DNA of 44,827 nt, taken from positions 1 through 44,827 of the forward strand of contig JAUNCR010000003.1 of NCBI GenBank assembly GCA_030526505.1, written 5' to 3'. The DNA comes from Spirochaetales bacterium. GTDB lineage: Bacteria; Spirochaetota; Spirochaetia; Treponematales; Treponemataceae. Both the position numbers and the translations under genes were made by a program. Below the pieces are notes generated by a model. The model saw only the letters and a list, made by a program, of their open reading frames with translations, did no database searches and was not told where the DNA came from. Positions 1-10,671 of the stretch are shown in pieces; position 1 is the stretch's first letter, and each line of letters opens with the position of its first letter.

Positions 1-2
1 GG

Positions 3-923
3 AGTGTTGTTCACGGAAACAGTAACAGCCCAAATGGGCCTTATGATGCCTATGCCCTTGTAAACAAGAGGGGACTTCTGGCTTTTGCGGACAGCAAGAT
101 TGATTTTTACAGGGATGATTCAATATTTACGAATGACACTGCAGATTCAATTGTCTTTTCCGGAGGCATGCCAGTCTTTTACCTTTTCAGGAGCACCTTC
201 TTCAATGAAAATCTTGAAGCCCACAGTTCCCTTCATAAGAGCAGGCCGTTCCTTGTTGAATTCAGTCCTGTTTCAAAAGTTTTCTATCCCCTGGTTTCAT
301 ACAGTAACCTTAAACTTGGTGACGACGACCAGATTTCAGGATTTTTCTGGAACGGGGATGTATGGGCCTGTGCTTCGAAAAGAATGAACGGTGCTGGAGT
401 TGAATTTTCTTTCTTTGACTGGAAGCCTCTTGTAGACCTTGCGGACCTTAATCCTGCCATGGGGGAAGAAACCTTTCTTTTCAATTCAATTACTGAAGAC
501 GATTACAAGAAAAAGAACATGCCAAAACTCTGGGATTCTGCACCGGAAGAACTTAAGAAGCTCCTTGCTTCCATTCCGGATGAATATTCCTTCTATGTTT
601 CCTGGCGCGATTTTTCCGGAACTTCTCCGGTCAGTTACTGTCAGATGGGTTCTTCGGATTTCATGCTCAATGCCCACGGTGGAGTTTCTCCTGAAAGTTC
701 CTACAGCGTTGCGGTTTTCTCTGATGGAACCACCTATCTTAAAAGACTTAACGAAGACAAGGTTTCCTGTGCCTTCAGGTTGCCCTTGCTTCCTTCCGGC
801 TTTACTTACGGGGAAGAGGCTATTTCGGGGAACACGCTCTATGTGGCCTGGGAAGAAAGTTCCTTCTTCAAGACGGGCAGAGCGGGTTTCATAGCCGTGG
901 ACCTAAAGGCTGTGCTTAACTAG
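3..923 (+). CDS. hypothetical protein, 5' end outside window
   Basis: The reading frame is open from the first complete codon of the window to a TAG stop, so this is the C-terminal part (about 306 residues) of a longer protein. I do not recognise the family. The visible part is rich in aromatic, Ser and Gly residues, has no membrane segment, and alternates short hydrophobic strands with turns (for example GNTLYVAWEES near the C-terminus), which would fit a beta-rich, possibly exported protein; that is inference. An internal ATG at 168 lies in the same frame but the frame is clearly coding upstream of it. Its last 21 bases overlap the end of the convergent OppA-type gene. Real gene fairly certain, function unknown. 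Confidence 0.7.
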   Translation, partial: SVVHGNSNSPNGPYDAYALVNKRGLLAFADSKIDFYRDDSIFTNDTADSIVFSGGMPVFYLFRSTFFNENLEAHSSLHKSRPFLVEFSPVSKVFYPLVSYSNLKLGDDDQISGFFWNGDVWACASKRMNGAGVEFSFFDWKPLVDLADLNPAMGEETFLFNSITEDDYKKKNMPKLWDSAPEELKKLLASIPDEYSFYVSWRDFSGTSPVSYCQMGSSDFMLNAHGGVSPESSYSVAVFSDGTTYLKRLNEDKVSCAFRLPLLPSGFTYGEEAISGNTLYVAWEESSFFKTGRAGFIAVDLKAVLN

Positions 924-2465
924 ATTTGGAATCTTCTTTTTAGGAGGTTCCTTAATGTAAAGGTATTTCAATGGATGAATGTCCAGTGCGTTTCCTTTCC
1001 AGCCACCGATTACCGAAAGGTCTATAAGGTGGGCGCAAACTGGATGTGAAATTGGAATTACCATTCCGTCGTCCAGAAGTATCTGTTCAGCCTGAGCCAT
1101 GAGCTTGTACTGTTCTTCTATGTTGTCCTTTCTTAAGGCTTCAAGAAGGAGATTGTCGTAGCTTTCGTTTTTCCATCCGGAATTGTTGAGGGAGGATCCG
1201 CCGCGGAAAAGTTCCAGGAACGCAAGGGGATCTGCAAAGTCTCCGATCCAGGAATAATAGAACAGGTCTGCGTTCCACTGTGGAATGGCAAGGTTGTAGC
1301 GGTCTACCGTAGTGTTCTGCATTACCAGTTCAACTCCAAGAGGCTCCCATGCATTTTTCAGAATCTCCGCCCATTTTTTTAGGTGCTCGTCACCGGAAAT
1401 TACACCGAATACAAGCGTAAGCTTTTCATCTTCGCTGATGCCGTATTTTTTCCTTGCGGACTTCATCATTTCTGCTGCATCTGAAGCGTCCCAGTCTGAA
1501 ATGCCTGTGACCTTAGGATAGCCTGTCAAAGGATTAACAAGGCTTTCTGCCTGGATGGTATAATCCTTTCTCAGCAGGTCGTATGGAATTGCCTCGATGA
1601 GGGCGTTGCGGAATTCAGGGGTTGTCCATGGGGCATTCTGCATCTTGAAGAAAAGGTATACGGTTCCGAATTCCGCATTCATCTGAAGGTGTGTCTTGTT
1701 GATGATTTTTGAATAGTCGGCATTACCGCAGATCCAGTCCAGTTTTCCAATGTTGAACTTGAAGGAGTTTTCCGGATAATCGTCGCTCACCGTGAAATTG
1801 ATTCCAGGAATCTTTACGCTTTCGGCATCCCAGTATTCAGGATTTTTCTTGAGCACGATTTCAGACATGTCGATTTTTTCAAGTGTGAATGGTCCGCTGT
1901 AAACATTTTCGTCCGGGTTCACTATGCTGAAGGAATGATGGCACAGAATTTTTGCAAGGTGTCCCATTGGTTCCTTCAACCGGATCACGATGGTGTAGTC
2001 GTCTCTAACATCGATTTTAACATCCTCTGCTTTACCTGTTCCCTCGCGGAATTCCTGTGCGCCTGAAATGTTGTCTATGAGGGAAGCGAAAGGTGCGCCT
2101 CTGGTTCCAAGAAGCCTTATGAAGGAATCCCTTACATCCTGGGCCTTTATTGGTTCGCCGTTGCTGAACTTTGCATTTTCGCGAAGTGTAAGTGTCCATC
2201 TTTTCTGGTCCCTGGAAATTTTATAGGACTTGCAGATTGCTGGAAGCGGGACAAGTGTCACCGGGTCATAGGAAAAAAGTCCTTCGTGCAATCCGGTGAA
2301 AAGCTGGGCTTCCGAGGTATAGGAGGCTGTGAATGGATTTGTATTGTAGATGTGGTTTGGTACTGCTATGTTTACGCTTCTTTGCTCCGGCGCTGCATCC
2401 TGAGCAAAAAAAATAGTGGCCTTAGCCAATGCAAGCGCCACTGAAAAAATGATTTTTTTCTTCAA
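903..2465 (-). CDS. peptide ABC transporter substrate-binding protein (OppA/SBP_bac_5 family)
   Basis: A 520-residue extracytoplasmic solute-binding protein of the oligopeptide/dipeptide family. Residues 1-22 form a signal peptide (basic start, hydrophobic stretch, FFAQ cleavage area) with no lipobox cysteine, so it is probably periplasmic. Residues 94-111 carry the family signature (LRENAKFSNGEPIKAQDV), and the C-terminal half has the usual WNADLFYYSWIGD-type ligand-lobe pattern. The start codon is TTG at 2463-2465, preceded by GGAG about seven bases upstream. No permease or ATPase genes are adjacent, so it is an orphan binding protein that must use a transporter encoded elsewhere. It lies 20 bases after the unknown 468-residue gene in a leftward run. 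Peptide as ligand is a family inference. Confidence 0.88.
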   Translation of the reverse strand: MKKKIIFSVALALAKATIFFAQDAAPEQRSVNIAVPNHIYNTNPFTASYTSEAQLFTGLHEGLFSYDPVTLVPLPAICKSYKISRDQKRWTLTLRENAKFSNGEPIKAQDVRDSFIRLLGTRGAPFASLIDNISGAQEFREGTGKAEDVKIDVRDDYTIVIRLKEPMGHLAKILCHHSFSIVNPDENVYSGPFTLEKIDMSEIVLKKNPEYWDAESVKIPGINFTVSDDYPENSFKFNIGKLDWICGNADYSKIINKTHLQMNAEFGTVYLFFKMQNAPWTTPEFRNALIEAIPYDLLRKDYTIQAESLVNPLTGYPKVTGISDWDASDAAEMMKSARKKYGISEDEKLTLVFGVISGDEHLKKWAEILKNAWEPLGVELVMQNTTVDRYNLAIPQWNADLFYYSWIGDFADPLAFLELFRGGSSLNNSGWKNESYDNLLLEALRKDNIEEQYKLMAQAEQILLDDGMVIPISHPVCAHLIDLSVIGGWKGNALDIHPLKYLYIKEPPKKKIPNLVKHSL

Positions 2466-2485
2466 CTTATTACTCCAAACGGTAT

Positions 2486-3892
2486 TTAAATTCCGAGTTT
2501 TTTCATCTGTTCTGCTTCTTCGGCATAGGCAACATAGTCGCTTCTCTGCTGGTTGGCCTTTACGAGAATGTTCTTGATAGTCGTAAGTTCCATGCTGCAG
2601 CCCTTGATTTTTGGACGGTCAGTCATGTCGACATTGTTCTTGAAGTATTCGTCAAGGGCAATGATGAGTGCAAAAAGATGGTTATTCTCTGTAATCTGCT
2701 TGTTAAGGTATTCCAGAATTGCTTCATCCTTCTGCTGTGAAATCTTATTGTATCCCGGTGTGTCCTTCATTGCAAATGCAGAGTAAATCTTTACCCTCTT
2801 GATGAGTCCGCTTGAGAATTCATTGTAGTGAATTGTTTCCTTTCTTTTTGCATCTGTTTTCTTGTCAGTCAAAACAACTTCGTAATCAACAGGAGGTTCA
2901 TCAAGTCCAAACAAAGCCCTGAGGAGCCTTATGAATTTTACCTTGAAAGATTTCTTTCCGTTCTGAAGGACTTCATGGTTTGCATTAATCTTGTCATAGA
3001 TAACCTTGTATGTATCGTAAGTGGTTCCGACAAGACGAAGCGATTCCATGAGAATTGCGTGGGTGTCGATTTTCTGTGTCTTTATCTGTGCTGATTCTTC
3101 CACAACCTTGAGCTTTGCATAGAGGGCAGCCTGAAGTTCAGCCTTGTTTGGTGCCGTTTCTTCTGCTGCTACTTCTCCTACAAGTTCGCCGCTTAAAGGT
3201 CGTTTTGACATGCAGGAAGGGAAGAGCCTCTTGATTTCGTTTATCATATCCTGTGTGGAAGAATATGCCTTCTGCTTGTCGAAGGAAGAATTTTCAAGGA
3301 TGTTCTTTCTGATGTCCAGCTTGTATCGTTCCCTCTGGAAATCGGCAAGCCCCTTGAGAACATTACCGATTTCTCCAATTGCATTCTGAGTCTTGAGGGT
3401 GTTGTCCTTTATCATGCTGACGGTAAGCTGGTCAGTGTTGTTTTTCAGTTCGTTCAATACTGTGGCAAGAGCCCTTGTGTTGGATCTTGTTGAGTTGAGG
3501 GACAGGTTGTTCCATGAGAAGGCGTTGTTCAGTTCAAGCATCTTCTTGATTGTGTCGATGGTGAGCATTTCGCATGAAAAGCGCATGTAGTTGCAGACAT
3601 AATCAATTACGCTTTCATAGTTACTGAGGCGGATTCCAAGAACCTGTGATCGTTCGTTGTCGTTGAACGGAGTCATGTCGGGAACTACAATAGAAGTAAC
3701 TTTGTTGTCTTTTTTGTATGGGTCAGGCGTAATGAGGCCGCGCTTTACAAGGGCGTCAAAAATATTCCTTACGCAGGAAAGGTGGAGCCTGTAATCGTCC
3801 TGAATTTTTGGTAGCTGGGTGCCGTTGTACCATTGTTCGCGGTCAGCACCAGCCATGATGATTTTTGTGTTGAATGATTCGTTCTCTGCCAT
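2486..3892 (-). CDS. conserved hypothetical protein, 468 residues
   Basis: A long, clearly coding frame with no family I can name. There is no signal peptide or membrane segment, so it is probably cytoplasmic. The N-terminal 110 residues look compact and mixed; about residues 125-300 are strongly helical and charged with coiled-coil-like heptads (LNELKNNTDQL, IGEIGNVLKGL); a basic, aromatic patch (KVKFIRLLRALFGLDEPP) sits near residue 320. The last 100 residues are again helical. It lies between a PlsC-type acyltransferase gene and an OppA-type gene on the same strand with short gaps (78 and 20 bases), suggesting cotranscription but not a shared function. I would not assign a role. Confidence 0.75.
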   Translation of the reverse strand: MAENESFNTKIIMAGADREQWYNGTQLPKIQDDYRLHLSCVRNIFDALVKRGLITPDPYKKDNKVTSIVVPDMTPFNDNERSQVLGIRLSNYESVIDYVCNYMRFSCEMLTIDTIKKMLELNNAFSWNNLSLNSTRSNTRALATVLNELKNNTDQLTVSMIKDNTLKTQNAIGEIGNVLKGLADFQRERYKLDIRKNILENSSFDKQKAYSSTQDMINEIKRLFPSCMSKRPLSGELVGEVAAEETAPNKAELQAALYAKLKVVEESAQIKTQKIDTHAILMESLRLVGTTYDTYKVIYDKINANHEVLQNGKKSFKVKFIRLLRALFGLDEPPVDYEVVLTDKKTDAKRKETIHYNEFSSGLIKRVKIYSAFAMKDTPGYNKISQQKDEAILEYLNKQITENNHLFALIIALDEYFKNNVDMTDRPKIKGCSMELTTIKNILVKANQQRSDYVAYAEEAEQMKKLGI

Positions 3893-3970
3893 ACTCTGTC
3901 CAATTAAAAATAAAATCTTCTATTACATTTTCAATATCGGAAAGAACTATGGCAGAAGTTAGAGAATTCT

Positions 3971-4867
3971 TTAAAGTCTTGTCTTTTCAACTTCGTCGTG
4001 CTGTTCTTCCAGAATCTGCATTACGCGGTCGATAACCTTCTGTTTTGGATCCGGATCGTCTGCTGGGAGGGTTGCAAGATAGTCCTTGCGGAACTGCTTG
4101 CACTGGATGACAGGACTTGCTGTGAACACCAGTTTGTCCTTGCATACGATGTCGGAAAGCATGTCTTCCTTTCCGTCCTGAATCTTAAGGATTGAACCGT
4201 TGATGCTTACGAGGATTGCAATGTCAAAAAGGCGGAGGTAGCTGTCGATTTCGCGAAGTCCGCGCTTTGTTTCAGGATGTCCCGGTCTGTAGCGGGTTCC
4301 TGATGGGAATACGAGGATTACTTCTCCACGGCGCTTGCATTCATCCATTGCCTTCATTGCGGCAAGGTTGATTTTGCGAGCCTTCATTTCCTCTTCCTTT
4401 GCCTCTTCTTCGGAAACTTTCTGAGAGTTCTTGTCAAGGCTGCGTGTTGGATAGATTACGACACGGGTAAAGCTTTCTGCGAATGCGCGCACAATGTTGT
4501 CGTCTTCGTTGAGCTTCATGCCGGCGATGGCAACGATTCTCTTTGAAAGGTCTGCAAGTTCTTCCTTTCCGTTGTGTTCAAGCATGTACATGAGGGCAGG
4601 CAAGTCTGTGTTTGCGTAGTGTTCCATAAGGATGAGGCCGCTTTTACCTTCTTTAACCTGGTTGTAGAAATCAAGGAAGTTTTCTTCTGAGCCAATGTGG
4701 CTTTCAGGAAGTATATTGTCTGAAACAAGCTTGTCGATGAGAGTTCTGTTCTTTGTGTTTGCCGGCTGATATACATTGCTGGCATCGATTTTTGCTGCAG
4801 CAACAGAATTTTCTGCAAGCTGCTTGAAGTAAGGTCCGTAAAGACTGCGGATTGTGTTTTCCATCAT
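3971..4867 (-). CDS. PlsC-like glycerolphosphate acyltransferase
   Basis: A 298-residue member of the PlsC/GPAT acyltransferase superfamily, which transfers fatty acyl groups to glycerol-3-phosphate or lysophosphatidate in phospholipid synthesis. The catalytic HX4D motif is visible as H83-YANT-D88 and the substrate-binding block as FPSGTR at 187-192. FPSG rather than FPEG, and the length of the region between the two motifs (with a charged EEEAKEEEMKAR insert near residue 153), resemble soluble plastid/chlamydial-type glycerol-3-phosphate acyltransferases more than classic PlsC, so either acceptor is possible. No membrane helix is obvious. Two ATG codons stand in tandem at 4862-4867; CGGGG lies just upstream. 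First gene of the leftward run; a TATAAT at 4900-4905 (minus strand) could be its -10 box. Confidence 0.8.
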   Translation of the reverse strand: MMENTIRSLYGPYFKQLAENSVAAAKIDASNVYQPANTKNRTLIDKLVSDNILPESHIGSEENFLDFYNQVKEGKSGLILMEHYANTDLPALMYMLEHNGKEELADLSKRIVAIAGMKLNEDDNIVRAFAESFTRVVIYPTRSLDKNSQKVSEEEAKEEEMKARKINLAAMKAMDECKRRGEVILVFPSGTRYRPGHPETKRGLREIDSYLRLFDIAILVSINGSILKIQDGKEDMLSDIVCKDKLVFTASPVIQCKQFRKDYLATLPADDPDPKQKVIDRVMQILEEQHDEVEKTRL

Positions 4868-5029
4868 TGTACCCCGAAAAAAAAGGTTTTTAGCCTCGAA
4901 TTATATCTAGAAATTGTTAATTCTTAGATTATTACCATTATAAAAGCAGCAATTTTAACTGTCAATTATCCGAAAAATGTTGTCGATTTTTTGATTTTTT
5001 ATTATCTTTATACACAATTATTCTATTAA

Positions 5030-6679
<1,650 letters not shown>

Positions 6680-6718
6680 TCGATAATACTTATTTCAGGT
6701 TCTATACCTAGATTTTTG

Positions 6719-6752
6719 GACCCTCGTATTTACAGCGGGGGTCTTTTCTATT
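6719..6752 (+). terminator. Rho-independent terminator of groEL
   Basis: GACCCTCG (6719-6726) pairs with CGGGGGTC (6736-6743) with one G-U pair and a 9-base loop, followed by TTTTCTATTTTT. It lies 40 bases after the groEL stop. Confidence 0.8.
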
Positions 6753-6779
6753 TTTGTGGTATCTGAAATAAACATGGGT

Positions 6780-6785
6780 TATAAT
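6780..6785 (+). promoter_or_regulatory. -10 box for the diguanylate cyclase gene, possibly leaderless
   Basis: TATAAT ends six bases before ATG 6792, so a start seven bases downstream of the box falls on the A of ATG. No Shine-Dalgarno lies between. The -35 element is weak (TTGTGG with 20-base spacing). Confidence 0.45.
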
Positions 6786-6791
6786 TAAGAT

Positions 6792-8726
6792 ATGAGAATC
6801 GGACTTGTAATTTATGGCAGCAACAATGAGTATTTTTATCAATTCATCAATGGCGTAAAGAAGTATTGTGGCGTCCATAACATAGATCTGCTTGTATTCG
6901 TTACCGGAGCTCCTAACTGGCAGCCTGCAGATTTTGGATATCATGATTGGTATCTCGTGAAATTTGTAAATGAAATGAATCTTGATGGTGCCATCATTCT
7001 TTCTGGAACCATCTGCCATTATGTTACGACAGAAGAAATCAGATCTATTGTAAAATCCTTCTTGCCTTTGCCTATTGTTTCAGTCAATGTAAAGGTTCCG
7101 GGAATCCCATCTCTGATTGAAAATCCTGACAAAGGTTTCTGTGATCTTGTTGAACATCTTGTCGAGAAGCATGGTGTTGAAAAATTCCTTTTCCTTACAA
7201 CTAGGACGGGCAGCGCCGAGATAAAAAGGCGACTTCAGATTTTTAAGAACGTTCTCAAAAAGCATTCCCTCACTTTTCCTTCAAGAAATATCATTCACGG
7301 TGACTATACATTCTATTCCGCAGAAAATGCAGTCGTTGAATATATAAATAAATTCGGCAAGAATTTTGGTGCTGTTGTCTGTGTTACTGATGAGATGGCG
7401 TATGGTGTCATTTCTGGACTTGAAAAGATGGGACTTTCTGTACCTGAAGATGTGATAGTAACAGGATTCGATGATACTTCAATCGCAAAGTCTTCTAAAC
7501 CGACTCTTTCATCAGTGAATCAGCATGTTTTTGAGCAGGGGGAATTGAGTGCTCAGGTTCTGTGGAATCAGATCATGGGAGAAAAAATTCCTGCAGTGAC
7601 TACAGTTGAAACTTCCTGTCTTATGAGGCAATCCTGCGGCTGCATAAAGAAAAGTGATGGCGTAAACAATTCTGTGGACACGAATGGTCGATTTACCAAA
7701 AACACAAGTGCCATATCCTTCAACGCAACCCTCAGATATCTTGCGGTCCAGGAGCAGATACAGAAGGTTCAGTACCATGTAAACAGACTTCAGGGAAATC
7801 TTTCTCTTGATGAACTGACCCACAATCTTCGTGACGATTTCTCTTCCCTGGGAATTTCCAAGGCTGCCATCTGTCTTTACAAGCAACCGATAAAACAGAC
7901 AGCACAGAAGATGAATACAGCTCCAAACAAGGCAAGGGTCTATTTTGCTTTCGATGAGGAATCCCATAACTTTAACTACGATCCAGATCTATTCTTTGAT
8001 TGTGAGAATATTCTTCTTCCAGATTATTTCTTTGATTTTCTGAAAGGTCACAACACTGTAATGTCCCTTTATCATGGTGAATATCTCTATGGTTATCTTG
8101 TTGTAAAGCTTGGGGACTTGGAGCCATTCATCTATACTCTTTTCTGTTCTGTCATTGCAAAATCCATCTGTTCCGCCTTTGAAGTTTCAAGACGACGGGC
8201 AGAGAACCTGACATTGACAAAAACAAACAGCAATCTTTCTATCCTTTCTTACACGGATGAACTTACTGGAATCTTTAACCGACGCGGATTCATGAAGGCT
8301 GCTCAGAATGAACTTAAGGCTGCCATAGAAGCAAATAAAAGCGGGCTTGTAATTTTTGGTGACATTGACGGACTTAAGAAAATAAATGATACCTACGGAC
8401 ATGATGCCGGGGACAGGGCAATACTTGGAGAAGTTCAGCTGCTGAAAAAAGCATTCCGAGAAGCAGATACCATCGGGCGTCTTGGCGGTGATGAATTTGC
8501 AATCCTTTCCATTGCACTTTCCTATGACATGTTTGAAAACCTTAAGAAGCGCCTTGAAGACTTGTGCAAAAAATGGAACGAAACTTCAAAGGAATCATTC
8601 AAATTGTCCATTAGTCTTGGCGCCGTTGCATTCAACAGAGATAACAGCGACCTTTCAAAACTTTTGAAGCTTGCAGACATCGAACAGTACAAGGAAAAAG
8701 AAAAGCATAAAGCTAATAGAATATAA
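6792..8726 (+). CDS. diguanylate cyclase with LacI-type ligand-binding sensor domain
   Basis: A 644-residue cytoplasmic signalling protein. Residues 1 to about 290 form a type 1 periplasmic-binding fold like the effector domain of LacI regulators (VPEDVIVTGFDDTSIA near 217-232, PTLSSVNQ near 237), but without the DNA-binding helix-turn-helix and without a signal peptide. Residues 300-480 are a linker or a degenerate GAF-like segment. Residues 487-644 are a GGDEF domain with an intact GGDEF active site at 565-569 and an RxxD inhibitory site (R556, D559) exactly five residues before it, so it should make cyclic di-GMP and be product-inhibited. A sugar or similar metabolite as ligand is inference from the LacI family. 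It stands alone between groEL and an acyl-CoA ligase. Confidence 0.88.
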   Translation: MRIGLVIYGSNNEYFYQFINGVKKYCGVHNIDLLVFVTGAPNWQPADFGYHDWYLVKFVNEMNLDGAIILSGTICHYVTTEEIRSIVKSFLPLPIVSVNVKVPGIPSLIENPDKGFCDLVEHLVEKHGVEKFLFLTTRTGSAEIKRRLQIFKNVLKKHSLTFPSRNIIHGDYTFYSAENAVVEYINKFGKNFGAVVCVTDEMAYGVISGLEKMGLSVPEDVIVTGFDDTSIAKSSKPTLSSVNQHVFEQGELSAQVLWNQIMGEKIPAVTTVETSCLMRQSCGCIKKSDGVNNSVDTNGRFTKNTSAISFNATLRYLAVQEQIQKVQYHVNRLQGNLSLDELTHNLRDDFSSLGISKAAICLYKQPIKQTAQKMNTAPNKARVYFAFDEESHNFNYDPDLFFDCENILLPDYFFDFLKGHNTVMSLYHGEYLYGYLVVKLGDLEPFIYTLFCSVIAKSICSAFEVSRRRAENLTLTKTNSNLSILSYTDELTGIFNRRGFMKAAQNELKAAIEANKSGLVIFGDIDGLKKINDTYGHDAGDRAILGEVQLLKKAFREADTIGRLGGDEFAILSIALSYDMFENLKKRLEDLCKKWNETSKESFKLSISLGAVAFNRDNSDLSKLLKLADIEQYKEKEKHKANRI

Positions 8727-8735
8727 GGAGCAGAT

Positions 8736-10466
8736 ATGGCAAAAGCACTTGAAAAACCATGGGGTTTCCTGGATTCATACCGGGGAAAAGATTTTGGAGG
8801 GGAATGGCCTACTGTTCCTGAAATGTTCAGCATTACGGCTTCAAGATTTCCAGACCGTCCTTGCTTTACTGATTTTGAGGGTGACAAAAAGAATACCTTG
8901 ACCTATTCACAGGTTAGGGATAATGTTCTTTCCCTTGCCGCCTGGTTCAAGGCAAACGGAGTTGAAAAGGGAGACCGCATTGCCGTTTCCGGAAAGAATT
9001 CTCCTGAGTGGGGAACTGTTTTCCTTGCAGGTATGTTTGCCGGCGCTGTTGTGTGTCCCATTGACTATGCGCTCCACGAAAAGGAAATGGAAAATCTTCT
9101 TGCAACAGCAAAACCAAAATTCTTTTTTGTTGATGAAGAAAAATACAGTCATTTTGAATCCTCTTCCTTCGATTACAAAATCTGTTCCCTCAATCCTAGA
9201 TTCCCTGAAAGGTATGCTTACAGCCTTAAGGCAGATGCTCAGGTTGACAGTCATGCAAATGCCGAAGACGATCTGGCTGTAATTCTTTTTACAAGCGGAA
9301 CAACGGGAACTCCAAAGGGAGTAATGCTTACCCACAAGAACCTTGTATCAGACACTTACATTGCACAGACAAGAATGTTCCTTTCTGAAAAAGATGTTTT
9401 CTACGCACTCCTTCCGATTCATCATGCCTATACAATGCAGGCAGTTTTCATTGAATCCCTTTCTGTTGGTGCGGAAATAGTCTATGGAAAATCCATGGCG
9501 GTTACCCGCCTCATGAAGGAATTGAAGGAAGGAAAAATCACCATGCTTCTTGGTGTTCCTCTTCTTTTCAACAAACTGCTTGCAGGCATCATGAAGGGCA
9601 TAAAGTCTAAGGGCCCTTTCGTTTATGCGGCAATCAAGATAATGCTTGAACTTTCCTACATCATTAAGAAGCTTACGGGGAAAAATCCTGGCAAGGTTCT
9701 TTTCAAGGCTGTCCTTCAGCAGGCCAACATCTATTCCCTCCGCATTGCAATTTGTGGCGGTGGTCCTCTTGCTTCCAGCGTTTTCAAGATCTACAACGAA
9801 ATGGGAATCGACTTTGTTCAGGGCTATGGCCTTACTGAAACAAGCCCAATCATAACTTTGAATCCTGTGGATCACTTTAAGATTGAATCTGTTGGCCAGT
9901 ACTTCTTCCCTCATATGGAAATGAAAATCATCGACAAGGCAGACAATGGGGTGGGTGAAGTTGCCGTTAAGGGACCAATGGTTTTCAAGGGCTATTACAA
10001 CATGCCGGAAGAAACTGCAAAGGTGTTTACGGAAGACGGATTCTTCAAGACCGGAGACCTTGGTAAAATCGACAGGGAAGGATATCTTGTTCTCTGTGGC
10101 CGTGCAAAAAACATGATCGTTACAGACGGCGGAAAAAATGTTTACCCTGAAGAAATTGAAAATGCCTTCCAGCTGGAAACAGACATTGCGCAGATTACTG
10201 TTCAGGGCTATGTTGAAGACAAGGCTTCAAAGGCTGAAAAAATCGAGGCCCTTGTCTATCCTTCAGACGACCTTTTTGCAAAACTTGGATTGAATCGTGA
10301 AAATGACAGTCAGTCGGAAAAAGTTTCTGCGGCAGTAAATGAAATTGTTGCCAAGATAAACAAGAACCTTCAGCCTTATGCAAGGATCAGCAAGATTACG
10401 ATTCTTGAAAAAGCTCTGGCAATGACAACAACCCAGAAAGTCAAAAGAATATATAATAAACAATAA
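8736..10466 (+). CDS. AMP-dependent acyl-CoA synthetase (long-chain fatty acid-CoA ligase type)
   Basis: A 576-residue adenylate-forming enzyme that activates a carboxylic acid with ATP and transfers it to CoA. The AMP-binding P-loop FTSGTTGTPKG is at 185-195, the second core motif QGYGLTETSP at 362-371, the TGDLG motif at 439-443, and the hinge CGRAKNMIV near 454. The overall pattern (IHHAYTM, a hydrophobic insert near 280-330) fits long- or medium-chain acyl-CoA ligases; the exact substrate cannot be read. It starts nine bases after the diguanylate cyclase gene with AAGGAG upstream, so the two are probably cotranscribed. The stop codon abuts a very large hairpin terminator. Confidence 0.9.
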   Translation: MAKALEKPWGFLDSYRGKDFGGEWPTVPEMFSITASRFPDRPCFTDFEGDKKNTLTYSQVRDNVLSLAAWFKANGVEKGDRIAVSGKNSPEWGTVFLAGMFAGAVVCPIDYALHEKEMENLLATAKPKFFFVDEEKYSHFESSSFDYKICSLNPRFPERYAYSLKADAQVDSHANAEDDLAVILFTSGTTGTPKGVMLTHKNLVSDTYIAQTRMFLSEKDVFYALLPIHHAYTMQAVFIESLSVGAEIVYGKSMAVTRLMKELKEGKITMLLGVPLLFNKLLAGIMKGIKSKGPFVYAAIKIMLELSYIIKKLTGKNPGKVLFKAVLQQANIYSLRIAICGGGPLASSVFKIYNEMGIDFVQGYGLTETSPIITLNPVDHFKIESVGQYFFPHMEMKIIDKADNGVGEVAVKGPMVFKGYYNMPEETAKVFTEDGFFKTGDLGKIDREGYLVLCGRAKNMIVTDGGKNVYPEEIENAFQLETDIAQITVQGYVEDKASKAEKIEALVYPSDDLFAKLGLNRENDSQSEKVSAAVNEIVAKINKNLQPYARISKITILEKALAMTTTQKVKRIYNKQ

Positions 10467-10568
10467 AAAAAATCGGCTCTCGCAGAGAACCATGACAAAT
10501 GACTCCAGTGCGCCCTTCGGTTGCAAGTCGTCATTTGTCACGAACCTCTGCTACGCCGATTTTTTTTT
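10467..10568 (+). terminator. large composite hairpin, probable bidirectional terminator
   Basis: Directly after the acyl-CoA ligase stop codon three nested arms pair across a central loop: AAAAAATCGGC (10467-10477) with GCCGATTTTTT (10555-10565), GCAGAG (10482-10487) with CTCTGC (10546-10551), and TGACAAATGAC (10493-10503) with GTCATTTGTCA (10530-10540). A T-run closes it on the plus strand and the A-run gives one on the minus strand. It is far longer than an ordinary terminator and may be a repeat element serving as one. Confidence 0.7.
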
Positions 10569-10617
10569 GCTGTTTAGGTTTTATTTTGGTTTTATTTGTA
10601 CACGAGGGGTGGCTCCT

Positions 10618-10671
10618 GGATTAGCAATGCTTTCGCCTGTCATTGCGAGGAGCGTGGCGACGAAGCAATCC
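10618..10671 (+). repeat. dispersed palindromic repeat (GTCATTGCGAGG...GAAGCAATCC type)
   Basis: The core at 10639-10671 runs GTCATTGCGAGGAGCG to CGAAGCAATCC. This is a widespread intergenic repeat that I recognise from many unrelated bacterial genomes; conceptual translation gives the well-known spurious peptide VIARSVATKQSI. Left arm GGATT...TGCTTTCG (10618-10635) is partly complementary to CGAAGCAATCC, giving an imperfect palindrome. No gene overlaps it. Confidence 0.65.
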
